Shown in pieces: positions 1 to 9,333 of a DNA stretch of 64,000 bases; the stretch's first letter is position 1, and the number at the start of each line of letters is the position of its first letter. Made by a program: the position numbers and the translations under genes. The stretch comes from an uncultured Bacteroidota bacterium (GTDB lineage: Bacteria; Bacteroidota; Bacteroidia; NS11-12g; UBA9320). The notes under the pieces were generated by a model, which saw only the letters and a list, made by a program, of their open reading frames with translations, was not told where the DNA came from and searched no databases. The stretch spans positions 248,001-312,000 of the forward strand of contig CAKZLB010000036.1 in assembly GCA_937124965.1 (NCBI GenBank), read 5' to 3'.

Positions 1-677
1 TTCCATTAATGATTGATGGAGAAGGAGCTTTTGTTCGAGAGATGAACGCTGATTCTAAATTATGGTTTACAAGCGATATAGACAGCAAAATCAGTGAACA
101 AATGGGTTTCAATGTTTACAAAGTTTCTAGCTCTGACATGTTAAAAAGATGCTTGAAACATTTTAGAACTCCAATGCACTTTATTACTACTTGTTACTCT
201 GAAAAAACGTATAATAGCGTAGGTGGTTATGGCGGAGGGAGACTATATAATCCAGATAAATGGTTTAGCTGGAAAGCCTTGTCAGGTACAGATTTTATTT
301 ATTTTCTAGAAAAACCTCTTTTTGAATACAGATGGCATAATTCGAATCAACAAGCTTTAGAAAAAGAAGCAGGCGTCCTCAAATATTGGTATGACGAGTA
401 TCGTAATTCATTTGAAGTAGATGCTAGTATTTTGAATAAAGCTGGATTGTCAAAAAATGAAGTTCTAGATTCATACAATGAAAGTATTATGAAAGGCATT
501 TATCGGGCATTGAAGAACAACGAAAAATTTACAGCTGTTCGATTAATGAATTGGGGAAGCGCTTGTTATCCAAATCAGTTTAAGAGAATGAAGTACTATA
601 GAATATTTAAATTGTTAATTGCTCTGATGCCTGTAAGTAGTCTTTTACTAAAATTAGTAAACCCTAAAAGCAAGTAA
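1..677 (+). CDS. Glycosyltransferase, GT2-like, 5'-truncated by the window
   Basis: C-terminal part of a probable family-2-like glycosyltransferase at the upstream edge of the polysaccharide cluster. In-frame codons (Pro-Leu) precede the first Met at base 9, so the gene almost certainly starts outside the window and that Met is internal. Visible are a GGYGGGRLYNPDKWFSW stretch and the PLFEYRWHNSNQ segment, which resemble the acceptor-side end of GT2 enzymes. The catalytic DxD region is not in view. The last 30 residues are hydrophobic and basic, fitting membrane association. The family call is by resemblance and the sugar specificity cannot be given. Confidence 0.6.
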   Translation, partial: PLMIDGEGAFVREMNADSKLWFTSDIDSKISEQMGFNVYKVSSSDMLKRCLKHFRTPMHFITTCYSEKTYNSVGGYGGGRLYNPDKWFSWKALSGTDFIYFLEKPLFEYRWHNSNQQALEKEAGVLKYWYDEYRNSFEVDASILNKAGLSKNEVLDSYNESIMKGIYRALKNNEKFTAVRLMNWGSACYPNQFKRMKYYRIFKLLIALMPVSSLLLKLVNPKSK

Positions 678-820
678 ATTTATTCAAAGGTGTTGTCAAA
701 ATGATAAACTTTGATTTAAATATTGATTAAAGATACAAGACAAAGCATAGTTACAATACTGAACCACCTGCAACAGAAAGACAGGCTTTAAAGTAATTAC
801 TATTAGATATACCATTTGAC

Positions 821-2098
821 ATGGATACTAAACAATCAAATTATAGAACCACTAAACTTGAAAATTATAATTTCAAGTATATAAACTGGATGGCTTTGTT
901 TATGGCTTTTCCAGCTATCCTAATAGCTGGACTAAATATTTCAGTTTTTGTGTTTTTTATGATTTGGTATAAGTTCTCTAAATCAACACCTCTATTCAAA
1001 TTTAAGAACAAAGCCACGCTGCTACCAATGCTATTTGGTGTTGGTGCTATTCTTTCAGTAATATTTATTGATTCATCAGGTGATGCATCGGTATTAAGAG
1101 GTTTAGTCGTACTGCCCAATTATCTTTATTGGTGTTTGCTTGTGGTTATGCTTATTGACTTACGCAAATACATCCATCTTGAAAAGGTTAGTCGGTATAC
1201 TGCTATAGGAGTTATTATAACTATTGTCTATTACTTATCCCAAGGCTTTTTACCTAACATGAGGTTCATACTCAATGTTGTTTCACCAAATAGTTTTGCC
1301 TTTATTTTAATATGTTTTGCAACGCCTTGTTTCATTTATCTCGCGAAAGTGAAGAAAAACAAGCTATTTGCGTATGTTTTCTTAATCTCAACTGTAATGA
1401 TTCTAATTACAGATGGTAGAAGAGCAGGAACAATGCTGGTACTAGTACCGTCAATTTTGGCTCTAGTATATACCAAGATTAAAGTCAAAAAGCTATTAAT
1501 TGGAATAGTCTTTTTTTCATCAGCCTTTTTTGCATTACAAACTGACATAGCTGAAAGAACTATAAAACCATTAAACCCACGGATTTACATGTTGTTATAC
1601 CAAACTTCTGACATTGCAACACAAGATTTTTCATTTTTAGTCCGTAAGTTACAAGTAGAAAAGGGCCTTATCATTTTTGACGAAAACCCTATGACAGGTA
1701 TAGGTTTAAACAATTTTAATAATTATAAAGTTGAGTATATTGGAGATTTCGAGGGGTCTGAACTTGTTATGGAAAAAGACGACATGAATAATAAAAGTGC
1801 CCACAACTCCTATGTGAGTATTCTCTCTGAAGGAGGATTGGTTCTATTAGTTCCGCTGCTTTTGTTATTTCTATATAATATATACCATTTTATAGCTAAG
1901 TATAATTACAGAAAGCAAATAGAAAACGCATATTACTGGTCATTTTTAGGAATGTGTATACACCTTTATTTCATTACGGCTATTGTGAATGTATACGCTT
2001 GGTTTTTAATAGGTGTAGTTACAATGTTAAGTGTCAAGTATTCCGAAAAGATGATTAAAAGAACCAACATTAAAAGAAAAAGAACAATTGTTACATAA
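821..2098 (+). CDS. O-antigen polymerase/ligase-like membrane protein (Wzy/WaaL superfamily)
   Basis: 425-residue polytopic inner-membrane protein with about ten hydrophobic segments. The signature is a large non-membrane loop (about residues 240-325) ending in HNSYVSILSEGG from residue 328, followed by a membrane segment; this His-containing motif is typical of the Wzy_C/O-antigen ligase superfamily. Expected role: polymerising lipid-linked repeat units, or ligating them to lipid A core. Its place inside a glycosyltransferase cluster favours Wzy polymerase, but sequence alone does not separate polymerase from ligase. It is preceded by a 143-base gap and followed by a 202-base gap, so it may have its own promoter. 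Confidence 0.8.
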   Translation: MDTKQSNYRTTKLENYNFKYINWMALFMAFPAILIAGLNISVFVFFMIWYKFSKSTPLFKFKNKATLLPMLFGVGAILSVIFIDSSGDASVLRGLVVLPNYLYWCLLVVMLIDLRKYIHLEKVSRYTAIGVIITIVYYLSQGFLPNMRFILNVVSPNSFAFILICFATPCFIYLAKVKKNKLFAYVFLISTVMILITDGRRAGTMLVLVPSILALVYTKIKVKKLLIGIVFFSSAFFALQTDIAERTIKPLNPRIYMLLYQTSDIATQDFSFLVRKLQVEKGLIIFDENPMTGIGLNNFNNYKVEYIGDFEGSELVMEKDDMNNKSAHNSYVSILSEGGLVLLVPLLLLFLYNIYHFIAKYNYRKQIENAYYWSFLGMCIHLYFITAIVNVYAWFLIGVVTMLSVKYSEKMIKRTNIKRKRTIVT

Positions 2099-2300
2099 TT
2101 ACTCAACTAATGTTAATCATGATAATAATGGTCTAAAGCGCTATCGACCCAATAAACATATTTAACACAAACGCATACATTATTGGTTAAATTTATTCTT
2201 AGTTTATTGATGCACGTTATATACTTTTTCCCTTCAGTAAAAAAGACATTTAGGATACAAAACCCCTTTAAGAGTACCTACTTTTTCTAAAAACAGACAC

Positions 2301-3473
2301 ATGAATCTTGGATTTTATTACCATACCGCCATTATGCGCAATGGAGACAATGGGCTTATGATACCATCGTACTTAGGCGTTTTTATAGACTCCTTAGCAA
2401 GTTATGTTGATCATCTGTATTTAGTAATGCATGAGAGTAAAAGTGACAACCCTGAGGCCGATTATACGTTAACTGCTAAGAACATAACATGGGTAAATTT
2501 AGGGTTTAAAACACCTGCTTGGCATCGTGCAATAAACCATAAAAGTATCCTGAAAAAGAAACTAGGTGACTTAAAAAATTGCGACACAATTTTAGTTAGG
2601 TCTCCCTCTCCCCTAGCACCTTATTTTGGAAAGTATTTAAATGGGAAAAAATTAGTTTACATGATTGTTGGAGATTATGGAGAAAGTATCCAAAACATGA
2701 AAAACCTTAATTTTAGGGAAAAACTAATAAAATACTTTTTAAAATATAATACATGGCTTTTTGAAAAATGCATTGAAAAAACAGATGTCATCGTAAACTC
2801 TACGATGTTATATGAAAAGTATAAAACTAAAGCTAAGTCTATCCATCAAATAAGAACAACAACGCTGTCTAAGAGTGACTTTTTTGAGAGGGAGAACACG
2901 TGTCAAGAAGCCGTAATTCGATTAGTGTATACGGGACGTGTAGATCCTCAAAAAGGGCTTTTTGAATTAGTTGAGGCTACATCAGCTTTGAAACAAAATG
3001 GATACAATGTAGAATGTAACATCGTAGGTTGGGAGTCTTCTTTACAAGAACCTGTAAAACAATCTCTGCAAGCCTTAGCCAGTGAATTAGGAATTTCTGA
3101 AAATGTAATTTTTCATGGTAGAAAGAAAGTAGGTCCCGAATTAAATGCAATGTATAGAATGGGTGACATTTATGTCATTCCATCCTACCATGAGGGATTT
3201 CCAAGGACCATATGGGAAGCCATGGCCAACAGTTTGCCAGTAGTCGCTACAACAGTAGGTTCTATACCCAGCTATCTAAGTAACGAAATAAATGCTTTAT
3301 TAATTGCACCTAAAAGTACTCAAGCAATTTCAGATGCGGTTGTACAGTTAATCGAAAACGCCGCACTACGAAAAAGTCTTATTATAGAAGGTCAGAAATT
3401 AGCGAAAGAAAACACATTGGAATATCAAACTCAACATTTAGTTAATACTATTAAACATGTGGCGATTACTTAG
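2301..3473 (+). CDS. Glycosyltransferase family 4
   Basis: 390-residue GT-B fold glycosyltransferase. The C-terminal domain shows the GT4 hallmarks: a GRVDPQKG segment near residue 212 and an EX7E motif in HEGFPRTIWEAM near residue 296, followed by a PVVAT segment and a G(S)IP loop that bind the nucleotide sugar. It should transfer one sugar in repeat-unit assembly on the cytoplasmic face of the membrane. Its stop codon lies inside the next gene (17-base overlap), so the two are probably translationally coupled. Donor and acceptor sugars are unknown. Confidence 0.88.
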   Translation: MNLGFYYHTAIMRNGDNGLMIPSYLGVFIDSLASYVDHLYLVMHESKSDNPEADYTLTAKNITWVNLGFKTPAWHRAINHKSILKKKLGDLKNCDTILVRSPSPLAPYFGKYLNGKKLVYMIVGDYGESIQNMKNLNFREKLIKYFLKYNTWLFEKCIEKTDVIVNSTMLYEKYKTKAKSIHQIRTTTLSKSDFFERENTCQEAVIRLVYTGRVDPQKGLFELVEATSALKQNGYNVECNIVGWESSLQEPVKQSLQALASELGISENVIFHGRKKVGPELNAMYRMGDIYVIPSYHEGFPRTIWEAMANSLPVVATTVGSIPSYLSNEINALLIAPKSTQAISDAVVQLIENAALRKSLIIEGQKLAKENTLEYQTQHLVNTIKHVAIT

Positions 3474-3960
3474 GTATGATTTACCATTACATTTCGTGTT
3501 GCGACTAACTAATTGGTTGCCAGATAATGTAAAGTTTATTCGATTAAGAGGCAGGCTTGCTCGGCCGTTTTTTAAATCATGTGGCAAACGACTAGGTTTA
3601 GGACGAAACATTACTTTTTACAACCCGTCGAACATTGAAATTGGAGACGATGTATACATCGCTTACGGTTGTTGGTTTAACGGTTCTGGAGGTATCAAAA
3701 TTGATAGTGAAGTATTATTCGGCCCATACGGTGTGATAGTGACTTCAAATCATACCTTATCTGATAAATCATATAGATTTGGTGTTCCGGTTAAAGCACC
3801 AATTTCAATTGGAAAAGGTGCCTGGATTGCAGCACATGTTACCATACTAGCTGGCACAAAAATAGGTGAAGGTGCTTTAATCGCTGCTAATTCAGTTGTT
3901 AGTAAAGAGGTTGATGATCTTACAATAATGGGTGGTGTGCCAGCCAAAAAGATAAAATAA
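3457..3960 (+). CDS. Hexapeptide-repeat acyltransferase (LbH/NodL-like)
   Basis: 167-residue left-handed beta-helix acyltransferase. Repeats of the I/V-G-x-x-x-x hexapeptide run from about residue 60 to the end, with a catalytic-type His in TSNHTLSD near residue 98 and the usual terminal GGVPAKKI motif. Members O-acetylate sugars using acetyl-CoA. The gene overlaps the preceding GT4 by 17 bases and the next gene starts immediately after its stop codon, so it belongs to the same transcript. It likely decorates a sugar of the repeat unit; the exact acceptor is not inferable. Confidence 0.85.
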   Translation: MWRLLRYDLPLHFVLRLTNWLPDNVKFIRLRGRLARPFFKSCGKRLGLGRNITFYNPSNIEIGDDVYIAYGCWFNGSGGIKIDSEVLFGPYGVIVTSNHTLSDKSYRFGVPVKAPISIGKGAWIAAHVTILAGTKIGEGALIAANSVVSKEVDDLTIMGGVPAKKIK

Positions 3961-4992
3961 ATGAAACCAAGAACTCAATTTCTTTTTGTAGGTAATTTTT
4001 TGCAAAAGCATCGAGGCTCTATCGGGATTGCACAAAAAATGACCACCTGGCTACGCGAAGAAGATGGAATCACTATTCCGGTTGTTTCAGAGCATGAAAA
4101 TATCTATTCAAGGTTTATTGATATAGTTAAAACTATACTAGTTCTAAGGCCTAAAAGAATATTTGTAGACACCTACAGTGGCAAAGCATTCATAATCACT
4201 TTAGCCACTTTTTGTACATCTTGGTTCACACGATCACGAGTTAATTGTGTCCTTCGAGGAGGTAAACTTTTTGAATTTTTTCAAGAATATCCACGCATCG
4301 TGAAATTCGTTTTGAAAAAATGTACGTGTTATTCTCCTTCATTGTTTTTAATTGATAAGTTTAAGAATCAGAATTTCAATATTAAGTACCTTCCTAATCC
4401 AGTAAGATTAGAAAAATTCGAGTTTGTAAGAGAGAATGTTAATCTATTTTCTTTACTTTGGGTAAGAGGTTTTGATCCCATATATAATCCAGAAGTACCA
4501 ATTAAGCTTCTAGCTTCTTTAAAAACTAAATATCCAAGCATCACATTGACGATGATAGGTCCTGATCGTGGATTGCTAAATAATTGTAAAAAGTTAGCAA
4601 CAGAGTTGGGTGTAATCGATGACGTATCTTTTGTTGGCAGTGTCCCAAATGAAAAACTCTACACCTACTATCAGACTCATGGTATTTACTTAAACACCAC
4701 GTCCTATGAGAGTTTTGGTCAAGCAGTTATCGAAGCTGCGTCATGTGGAATTCCAATCATATCAAACAACGTAGGAGAAATCCCATATTTATGGGAAGAT
4801 AAGGTTAATATTTTAACTGTTGAAGGCAATGATTTAGACAGTTATGTTACTAGCGTAGAGTTTTTATTAGAGAATAATGATAAGGCAAAACGTATGGCCT
4901 TGAGTGCAAGAACTGTTGCAGAACAATTTCAATGGGGTACGATAAAAAGCGACTGGATGAAGATCATATCGAACTCGAATGATCATAAATAA
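3961..4992 (+). CDS. Glycosyltransferase family 4
   Basis: 343-residue GT4-like enzyme, short for the family. An N-terminal Rossmann half contains VLRGGKLFEFF, and the C-terminal half carries the EX7E motif in YESFGQAVIEAA (about residues 253-264) followed by CGIPII and GEIPYL. The ATG directly follows the TAA of the acyltransferase gene, which indicates tight coupling. Probable role: adding one sugar to the lipid-linked repeat unit. It is followed by a 116-base gap before the formyltransferase fusion gene. Confidence 0.85.
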   Translation: MKPRTQFLFVGNFLQKHRGSIGIAQKMTTWLREEDGITIPVVSEHENIYSRFIDIVKTILVLRPKRIFVDTYSGKAFIITLATFCTSWFTRSRVNCVLRGGKLFEFFQEYPRIVKFVLKKCTCYSPSLFLIDKFKNQNFNIKYLPNPVRLEKFEFVRENVNLFSLLWVRGFDPIYNPEVPIKLLASLKTKYPSITLTMIGPDRGLLNNCKKLATELGVIDDVSFVGSVPNEKLYTYYQTHGIYLNTTSYESFGQAVIEAASCGIPIISNNVGEIPYLWEDKVNILTVEGNDLDSYVTSVEFLLENNDKAKRMALSARTVAEQFQWGTIKSDWMKIISNSNDHK

Positions 4993-5108
4993 ATTCACAA
5001 CTTTACGACAGAAAACCGTTAACATCGACTAAGAATATACTTATATCAACAACATATAAAAGTGCAGTTACTTACTATCATAGCTGGGTAACTAACTAAA
5101 ATTTCAAA

Positions 5109-6701
5109 ATGACAATTAGCGAAAACAAGATAAAAATTGGTTTTTTAATTAGCAACAAAAATCATATCAGTTTTTTTTATTCTAAACTAATTGAAAAAAT
5201 ACTCGTGGATGATAGATATATCGTTGAATTTGTGTTTTTAGAGAGTGATCAAGTAGCGAAAAAGCCTACTAATAGCTCAATAATTTTGTCATTAATTGTT
5301 AAACTAGAAAAAAAACTATTTAAAGTAAAAAACTACCCGAATTCATACGTATCTATTGCAAACTTGCTTAAAGATAAGGCAGTTACTAGTGTAAGAAACA
5401 TATCAAAATCGCCTTATGTTAGATTGAATGATGAAGATTTAAACACCTTACGAAGTAAAAACTTCGACCTTCTTTATAGAATAGGTTGGGGAATAATTAA
5501 AGGTGATGTTTTAAATATTGCCAAACATGGGATATGGTCATTACATCATGGAGACTATCAACACTTCAGAGGTAAACCTGCTGTTTTCTGGGAAGTTTAT
5601 AAAGGTTTATCTCATGCAGGATGTGTTCTACAGAAACTTACAAATAAATTAGACGACGGACAGGTAATCGATAGTTTAAACACAAGTATTAATGTATTCT
5701 CATACTCAACAAGCTTAAGTATTTTATACTACAAGAGTTTGGAAATGCTTCTTGACAATTTAGAAAAACTTCACACGAATAAGAAGCTAGACTTTAAGCC
5801 TAAAGGTTTGAAAGTTTACACAAATGAATTGTTTAAGACCCCAAACTTGCGTATTCAATTTGTATTTTTTCTCAAATTACTATCAAGAAATTTCTTAAGG
5901 AAAATAGAACTAAAAAACTATAGCTGGCATATTGCTATCGCCAAAAAGGAAAAAAGTAAAGAAATAAAAAACTACAAAATTGTTCCTAATAGAAAAGGAC
6001 ATTTTTCTGCAGATCCATTTATCATCAATCACCAAGGGGAAGAATATGTATTCTTTGAAGAGGCTCCAATTAAAAGTTCCTTGGGACATATTTCGTACAT
6101 TAAGTGCAGTGACTTTTCGGATAGAGGTATTGCTTTAAAGGAATCCTTTCATTTGTCATTTCCAAACGTGTTTTATCATGAAAATGAAATGTATATGCTG
6201 CCTGAAACAAGAAAGTCAAACTCAATTAGGCTTTACAAATGTTTAAGTTTTCCAGACAAATGGGAACTCGCGTCAGTGTTGATTGATAATATATCGGCTT
6301 GCGACTCAGAAATATTTAAGTATGAAAACAAATACTACTTATTTTCCAATGTGAGTAAAAGTGATTATTTGTCCAATGCAGATAATCTTTGCATATTCAT
6401 TTCAGAAAACCTATTCGGTCCTTATGAACCACATGAGATGAATCCGTTATCTAGAGACTGCAGAAACTCTAGAATGGCTGGTAAAATTGTACAAGAAGGC
6501 GATGATATTTATCGACTAGCTCAAAGTGGTGAGTATGGATATGGATCAGCCATTGTCATTAATAAATTAGAACATTTGAGCAGCAGTGCCTATAAGGAAA
6601 CAAAAACTCAGACTATCTATAATACGATGCTTAAAGAAAAAGGTATTCACACCTTTAATTTTGGAGAAAAATTTGCGGTTTTAGACGCATTAATAAAGTG
6701 A
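5109..6701 (+). CDS. Formyltransferase-like domain fused to a GINT1_N-like (GH43-like propeller) domain
   Basis: 530-residue two-domain protein. Residues about 115-200 resemble the formyl-tetrahydrofolate-dependent formyltransferase core: WSLHHGDY near residue 142, then FRGKPAVFWEV, then LDDGQVID near residue 181. The classical catalytic triad is Asn-His-Asp; here the His and Asp are present but the Asn position reads Ser (W-S-L-H). From about residue 285 a second domain has FSADPFI, EYVFFEE and DSEIFKYENKYYLF blade motifs, resembling the N-terminal domain named after plant glucosamine inositolphosphorylceramide transferase 1. The context suggests modification of an amino sugar in the surface glycan. 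Activity is inferred, not demonstrated. Confidence 0.65.
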   Translation: MTISENKIKIGFLISNKNHISFFYSKLIEKILVDDRYIVEFVFLESDQVAKKPTNSSIILSLIVKLEKKLFKVKNYPNSYVSIANLLKDKAVTSVRNISKSPYVRLNDEDLNTLRSKNFDLLYRIGWGIIKGDVLNIAKHGIWSLHHGDYQHFRGKPAVFWEVYKGLSHAGCVLQKLTNKLDDGQVIDSLNTSINVFSYSTSLSILYYKSLEMLLDNLEKLHTNKKLDFKPKGLKVYTNELFKTPNLRIQFVFFLKLLSRNFLRKIELKNYSWHIAIAKKEKSKEIKNYKIVPNRKGHFSADPFIINHQGEEYVFFEEAPIKSSLGHISYIKCSDFSDRGIALKESFHLSFPNVFYHENEMYMLPETRKSNSIRLYKCLSFPDKWELASVLIDNISACDSEIFKYENKYYLFSNVSKSDYLSNADNLCIFISENLFGPYEPHEMNPLSRDCRNSRMAGKIVQEGDDIYRLAQSGEYGYGSAIVINKLEHLSSSAYKETKTQTIYNTMLKEKGIHTFNFGEKFAVLDALIK

Positions 6702-6841
6702 AGATTTCGTTAGAAGAAGCGAAAATGATATGTTACAAAGTAAAAAATAGTTCGGAATTTTTAATCCGACAACTAACAACTTAAACCAAATGCCAGTTAC
6801 TTGTGAAATAACAATGCTTTCATCGTTAGACATGCTTAATA

Positions 6842-8230
6842 ATGAGTAAAATAGTAGATAAAGTCTATTCCTTCTTACCGGTCTGGCTGCAAAATGTTGG
6901 TATATCTGCGTATGGTTATTATTGGTATAAAAGACGTTTTGGTGGAGTATTTAAAGCGGAATTGAAAGCCTATAATGAACGTGAATTTTACACAAAGCAT
7001 CAATGGGACTCATATCAAACAGAAGAATTACGAAAACTTTTGGTTCATGCTTTTGACCACGTGCCATTTTATACAGAGAAATATACTAATCATGGTATAA
7101 CACGAGAGTTCTTGCAAAACATTCAATTGGCAGAAATCAATAAGTTACCATTTCTGGAAAAAGAAGAATTAAGAAAATACGGAACAACAACTCTTTTGAG
7201 TAAGATAAAAGATTCGTCTGGTGAATTTTATGGTAGTAGTGGAACGACCGGAACACCTACACAAATCTATTTTTCAAAACCTTTTCATCAAAAATGGAGT
7301 GCCGCCTTTGAAAGCCGTATTCGTAAATGGGCTGGTATCGATTACAAAACTCCAAGAGGGATGATCGGTGGCCGACGTGTACTACCAGGATCATCTAACA
7401 AAAAGCCATTTTATAGGTACAATTGGTTTGAAAAACAGGTTTATTTTTCTGCTTACCACATTTCGCCTTCAACAGTAGAAAACTACTTACATGGTATAAA
7501 AAAATATAAACTAGAGTATATGAATGGTTACGCGGTTAGCAACTATTCATTAGCTAAATTTCTGGTTGATGGAAAATATGATGTTCCAAAACTAAAAGCC
7601 GTAATAACTTCTAGTGAAAAATTAAATCCAGAAATGCGAGAAGTTTTTCAACAAGCATATGGTTGTAAGACTTTTGATTCATACAGCGGTGTGGAAGCAT
7701 GTGGGTTGATTTCTGAAACAGAAAAAGGAGAACTGCTAGTTAGCCCTGATGTTGGTATTATGGAGTTTCTTGATAGTAACGGAAACGAAGTAAAGCCTGG
7801 CGAGGCAGGTGAAATAATCTCTACAGGACTAATTAATTACGATCAGCCGTTAATTCGATATCGTATTGGTGACACAGCTATTTTAAGCAAAACGCAAGAG
7901 ACCGCTACTGGACACGCTATGATTAAAATAGATGAAATTCAAGGACGAATTGAAGATAAAGTAGTTGCCAAAGATGGAAGGGAAATGGTTCGTTTTCATG
8001 GACTTTACATCAATATACCGCATTTGATCACGGCACAGATTATCCAAAACGACTACGACGTTTTCACATTCAACCTAGTTGTAGAAGAAGACTTCGATCC
8101 AGCATATGAAGAGATAATCATAAAACGTTTGGAGTCACAAGTAGGTAAAGTAAAAACAACGTTTAACCATGTTTCCGAAATACCCAAAAGCGCAAATGGA
8201 AAGTTTCGCGCTGTAATTTCAGAGTTATAA
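6842..8230 (+). CDS. CapK/PaaK-like adenylate-forming enzyme
   Basis: 462-residue member of the ANL adenylate-forming superfamily, closest in look to phenylacetate-CoA ligase and the CapK proteins of capsule clusters. Motifs: SSGTTGTPT phosphate-binding loop near residue 131, YSGVEACG near 277, YRIGDTA near 339, and a C-terminal KSANGKFR segment near residue 452 that positions the catalytic Lys. No acyl-carrier protein gene lies nearby. In polysaccharide clusters such proteins are suspected of activating an acid for attachment to a sugar, but the substrate is unknown. It lies 140 bases after the formyltransferase fusion and 26 bases before wecB. Confidence 0.75.
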   Translation: MSKIVDKVYSFLPVWLQNVGISAYGYYWYKRRFGGVFKAELKAYNEREFYTKHQWDSYQTEELRKLLVHAFDHVPFYTEKYTNHGITREFLQNIQLAEINKLPFLEKEELRKYGTTTLLSKIKDSSGEFYGSSGTTGTPTQIYFSKPFHQKWSAAFESRIRKWAGIDYKTPRGMIGGRRVLPGSSNKKPFYRYNWFEKQVYFSAYHISPSTVENYLHGIKKYKLEYMNGYAVSNYSLAKFLVDGKYDVPKLKAVITSSEKLNPEMREVFQQAYGCKTFDSYSGVEACGLISETEKGELLVSPDVGIMEFLDSNGNEVKPGEAGEIISTGLINYDQPLIRYRIGDTAILSKTQETATGHAMIKIDEIQGRIEDKVVAKDGREMVRFHGLYINIPHLITAQIIQNDYDVFTFNLVVEEDFDPAYEEIIIKRLESQVGKVKTTFNHVSEIPKSANGKFRAVISEL

Positions 8231-8256
8231 AAAAAAACTAAAATGAACAAAAAATT

Positions 8257-9333
8257 ATGAAGGTAGTAACCATACTCGGAGCACGTCCTCAATTTGTTAA
8301 AGCAGCTGCAGTATCGCGTGCATTTAACGAATATCCCAATATCAAAGAAGTAATTGTTCATACAGGACAACATTTTGATGCGAATATGTCTGAGGTGTTT
8401 TTTACGGAAATGGGAATTCCTAAGCCTGATTATAACCTACAAATCAATAGTTTGGGTCATGGCGCTATGACTGGAAGAATGTTAGAAGAAATTGAAAAAA
8501 TTCTCATAGACGAAAAACCCAAATACGTTGTTGTTTATGGTGATACTAACTCAACTATTGCCGGTGCATTGGCTGCAAAAAAACTTCACATCTCATTGGT
8601 TCACATTGAAGCAGGTCTCCGGAGTTTTAACATGGAAATGCCAGAAGAAATAAATCGAATTCTTACAGATAGAATTAGCGACATACTTTTCTGTCCAACC
8701 GAAACAGCCATCAATAATTTAGAGGCCGAAGGTTATGCTAACATAGATACAGAAATTGTTCAATGTGGTGATGTGATGGAAGACGTTGCGTTGCACTATA
8801 ACAAATTAGTAGGCAATGACGATGTCCTTTTAAATGCATTAAAAATCGAATCCGGAAAATTCGTTTTATGTACAATGCACAGGCAGGAGAATACAGATGA
8901 CCCAGCAACACTTAAGCGTATTTTAACGTCGTTGCATGCTATTAATGAGATTTATCCTGTTGTAATGCCTATCCACCCTCGAACAGCAAAAAAGATTGCG
9001 GACTTGGGCCTAGAAATTCATTTCAAAACAGTTGAACCTCTTGGATATTTTGATATGATTCGATTAATAAGAAACAGTAAAATTGTTCTTACTGATAGTG
9101 GTGGATTACAGAAAGAAGCATATTTCTTTGAAAAATTCTGTATTACCCTTCGTGAACAAACAGAATGGGTCGAGCTAGTGAACAATGGATTTAATAAAAT
9201 TGTAGGTTCAAACCAAGATGCATTGATGGAAGCCTTCGATCACTTTAAAAACAAATCATTTGAAAAAGGCACTTCGTTATATGGAGACGGTAAAGCTTCA
9301 AGCGTAATAGCCAAAAGAATTTCGCAAGAATGA
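8257..9333 (+). CDS. wecB: UDP-N-acetylglucosamine 2-epimerase, non-hydrolysing
   Basis: 358 residues, the normal length for the family. It interconverts UDP-GlcNAc and UDP-ManNAc in the cytoplasm. Seen: an N-terminal GARPQFVKAAAVSRAF nucleotide-binding segment, YGDTNSTIAGALAA, HIEAGLRS near residue 116, HRQEN near residue 208, and TDSGGLQKEA near residue 279. The start gives the MKVVTILGARPQ beginning typical of the family. It overlaps the next glycosyltransferase by 4 bases (ATGA), so the pair is translationally coupled. Its presence implies ManNAc or a derived N-acetylated sugar in the repeat unit. Confidence 0.92.
   Translation: MKVVTILGARPQFVKAAAVSRAFNEYPNIKEVIVHTGQHFDANMSEVFFTEMGIPKPDYNLQINSLGHGAMTGRMLEEIEKILIDEKPKYVVVYGDTNSTIAGALAAKKLHISLVHIEAGLRSFNMEMPEEINRILTDRISDILFCPTETAINNLEAEGYANIDTEIVQCGDVMEDVALHYNKLVGNDDVLLNALKIESGKFVLCTMHRQENTDDPATLKRILTSLHAINEIYPVVMPIHPRTAKKIADLGLEIHFKTVEPLGYFDMIRLIRNSKIVLTDSGGLQKEAYFFEKFCITLREQTEWVELVNNGFNKIVGSNQDALMEAFDHFKNKSFEKGTSLYGDGKASSVIAKRISQE

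Noticed and set aside
9-677. Treating the first gene as complete with its start at base 9
   Set aside because: The frame stays open to the window edge and the product lacks the N-terminal nucleotide-binding half of a glycosyltransferase.
865-1119. Antisense open frame opposite the Wzy-like gene
   Set aside because: It mirrors the coding strand of a well-supported membrane protein gene, has no recognisable domain, and the same holds for the other shadow frames opposite rich coding regions (for example 30652-30957, 31071-31349, 54852-55190, 59280-59588).
2149-2186. CCAATAA...TTATTGG inverted repeat in the 2099-2300 gap
   Set aside because: Seven-base arms with a 24-base spacer and no T-run; easily expected by chance at this base composition. 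Nothing else is seen in this gap.
5065-6802. Repeated CAGTTACTT at 5065-5073 and 6794-6802, both about 40 bases before genes
   Set aside because: A nine-base match in AT-rich intergenic DNA, found at only two of the larger gaps; too weak to call a shared regulatory site.
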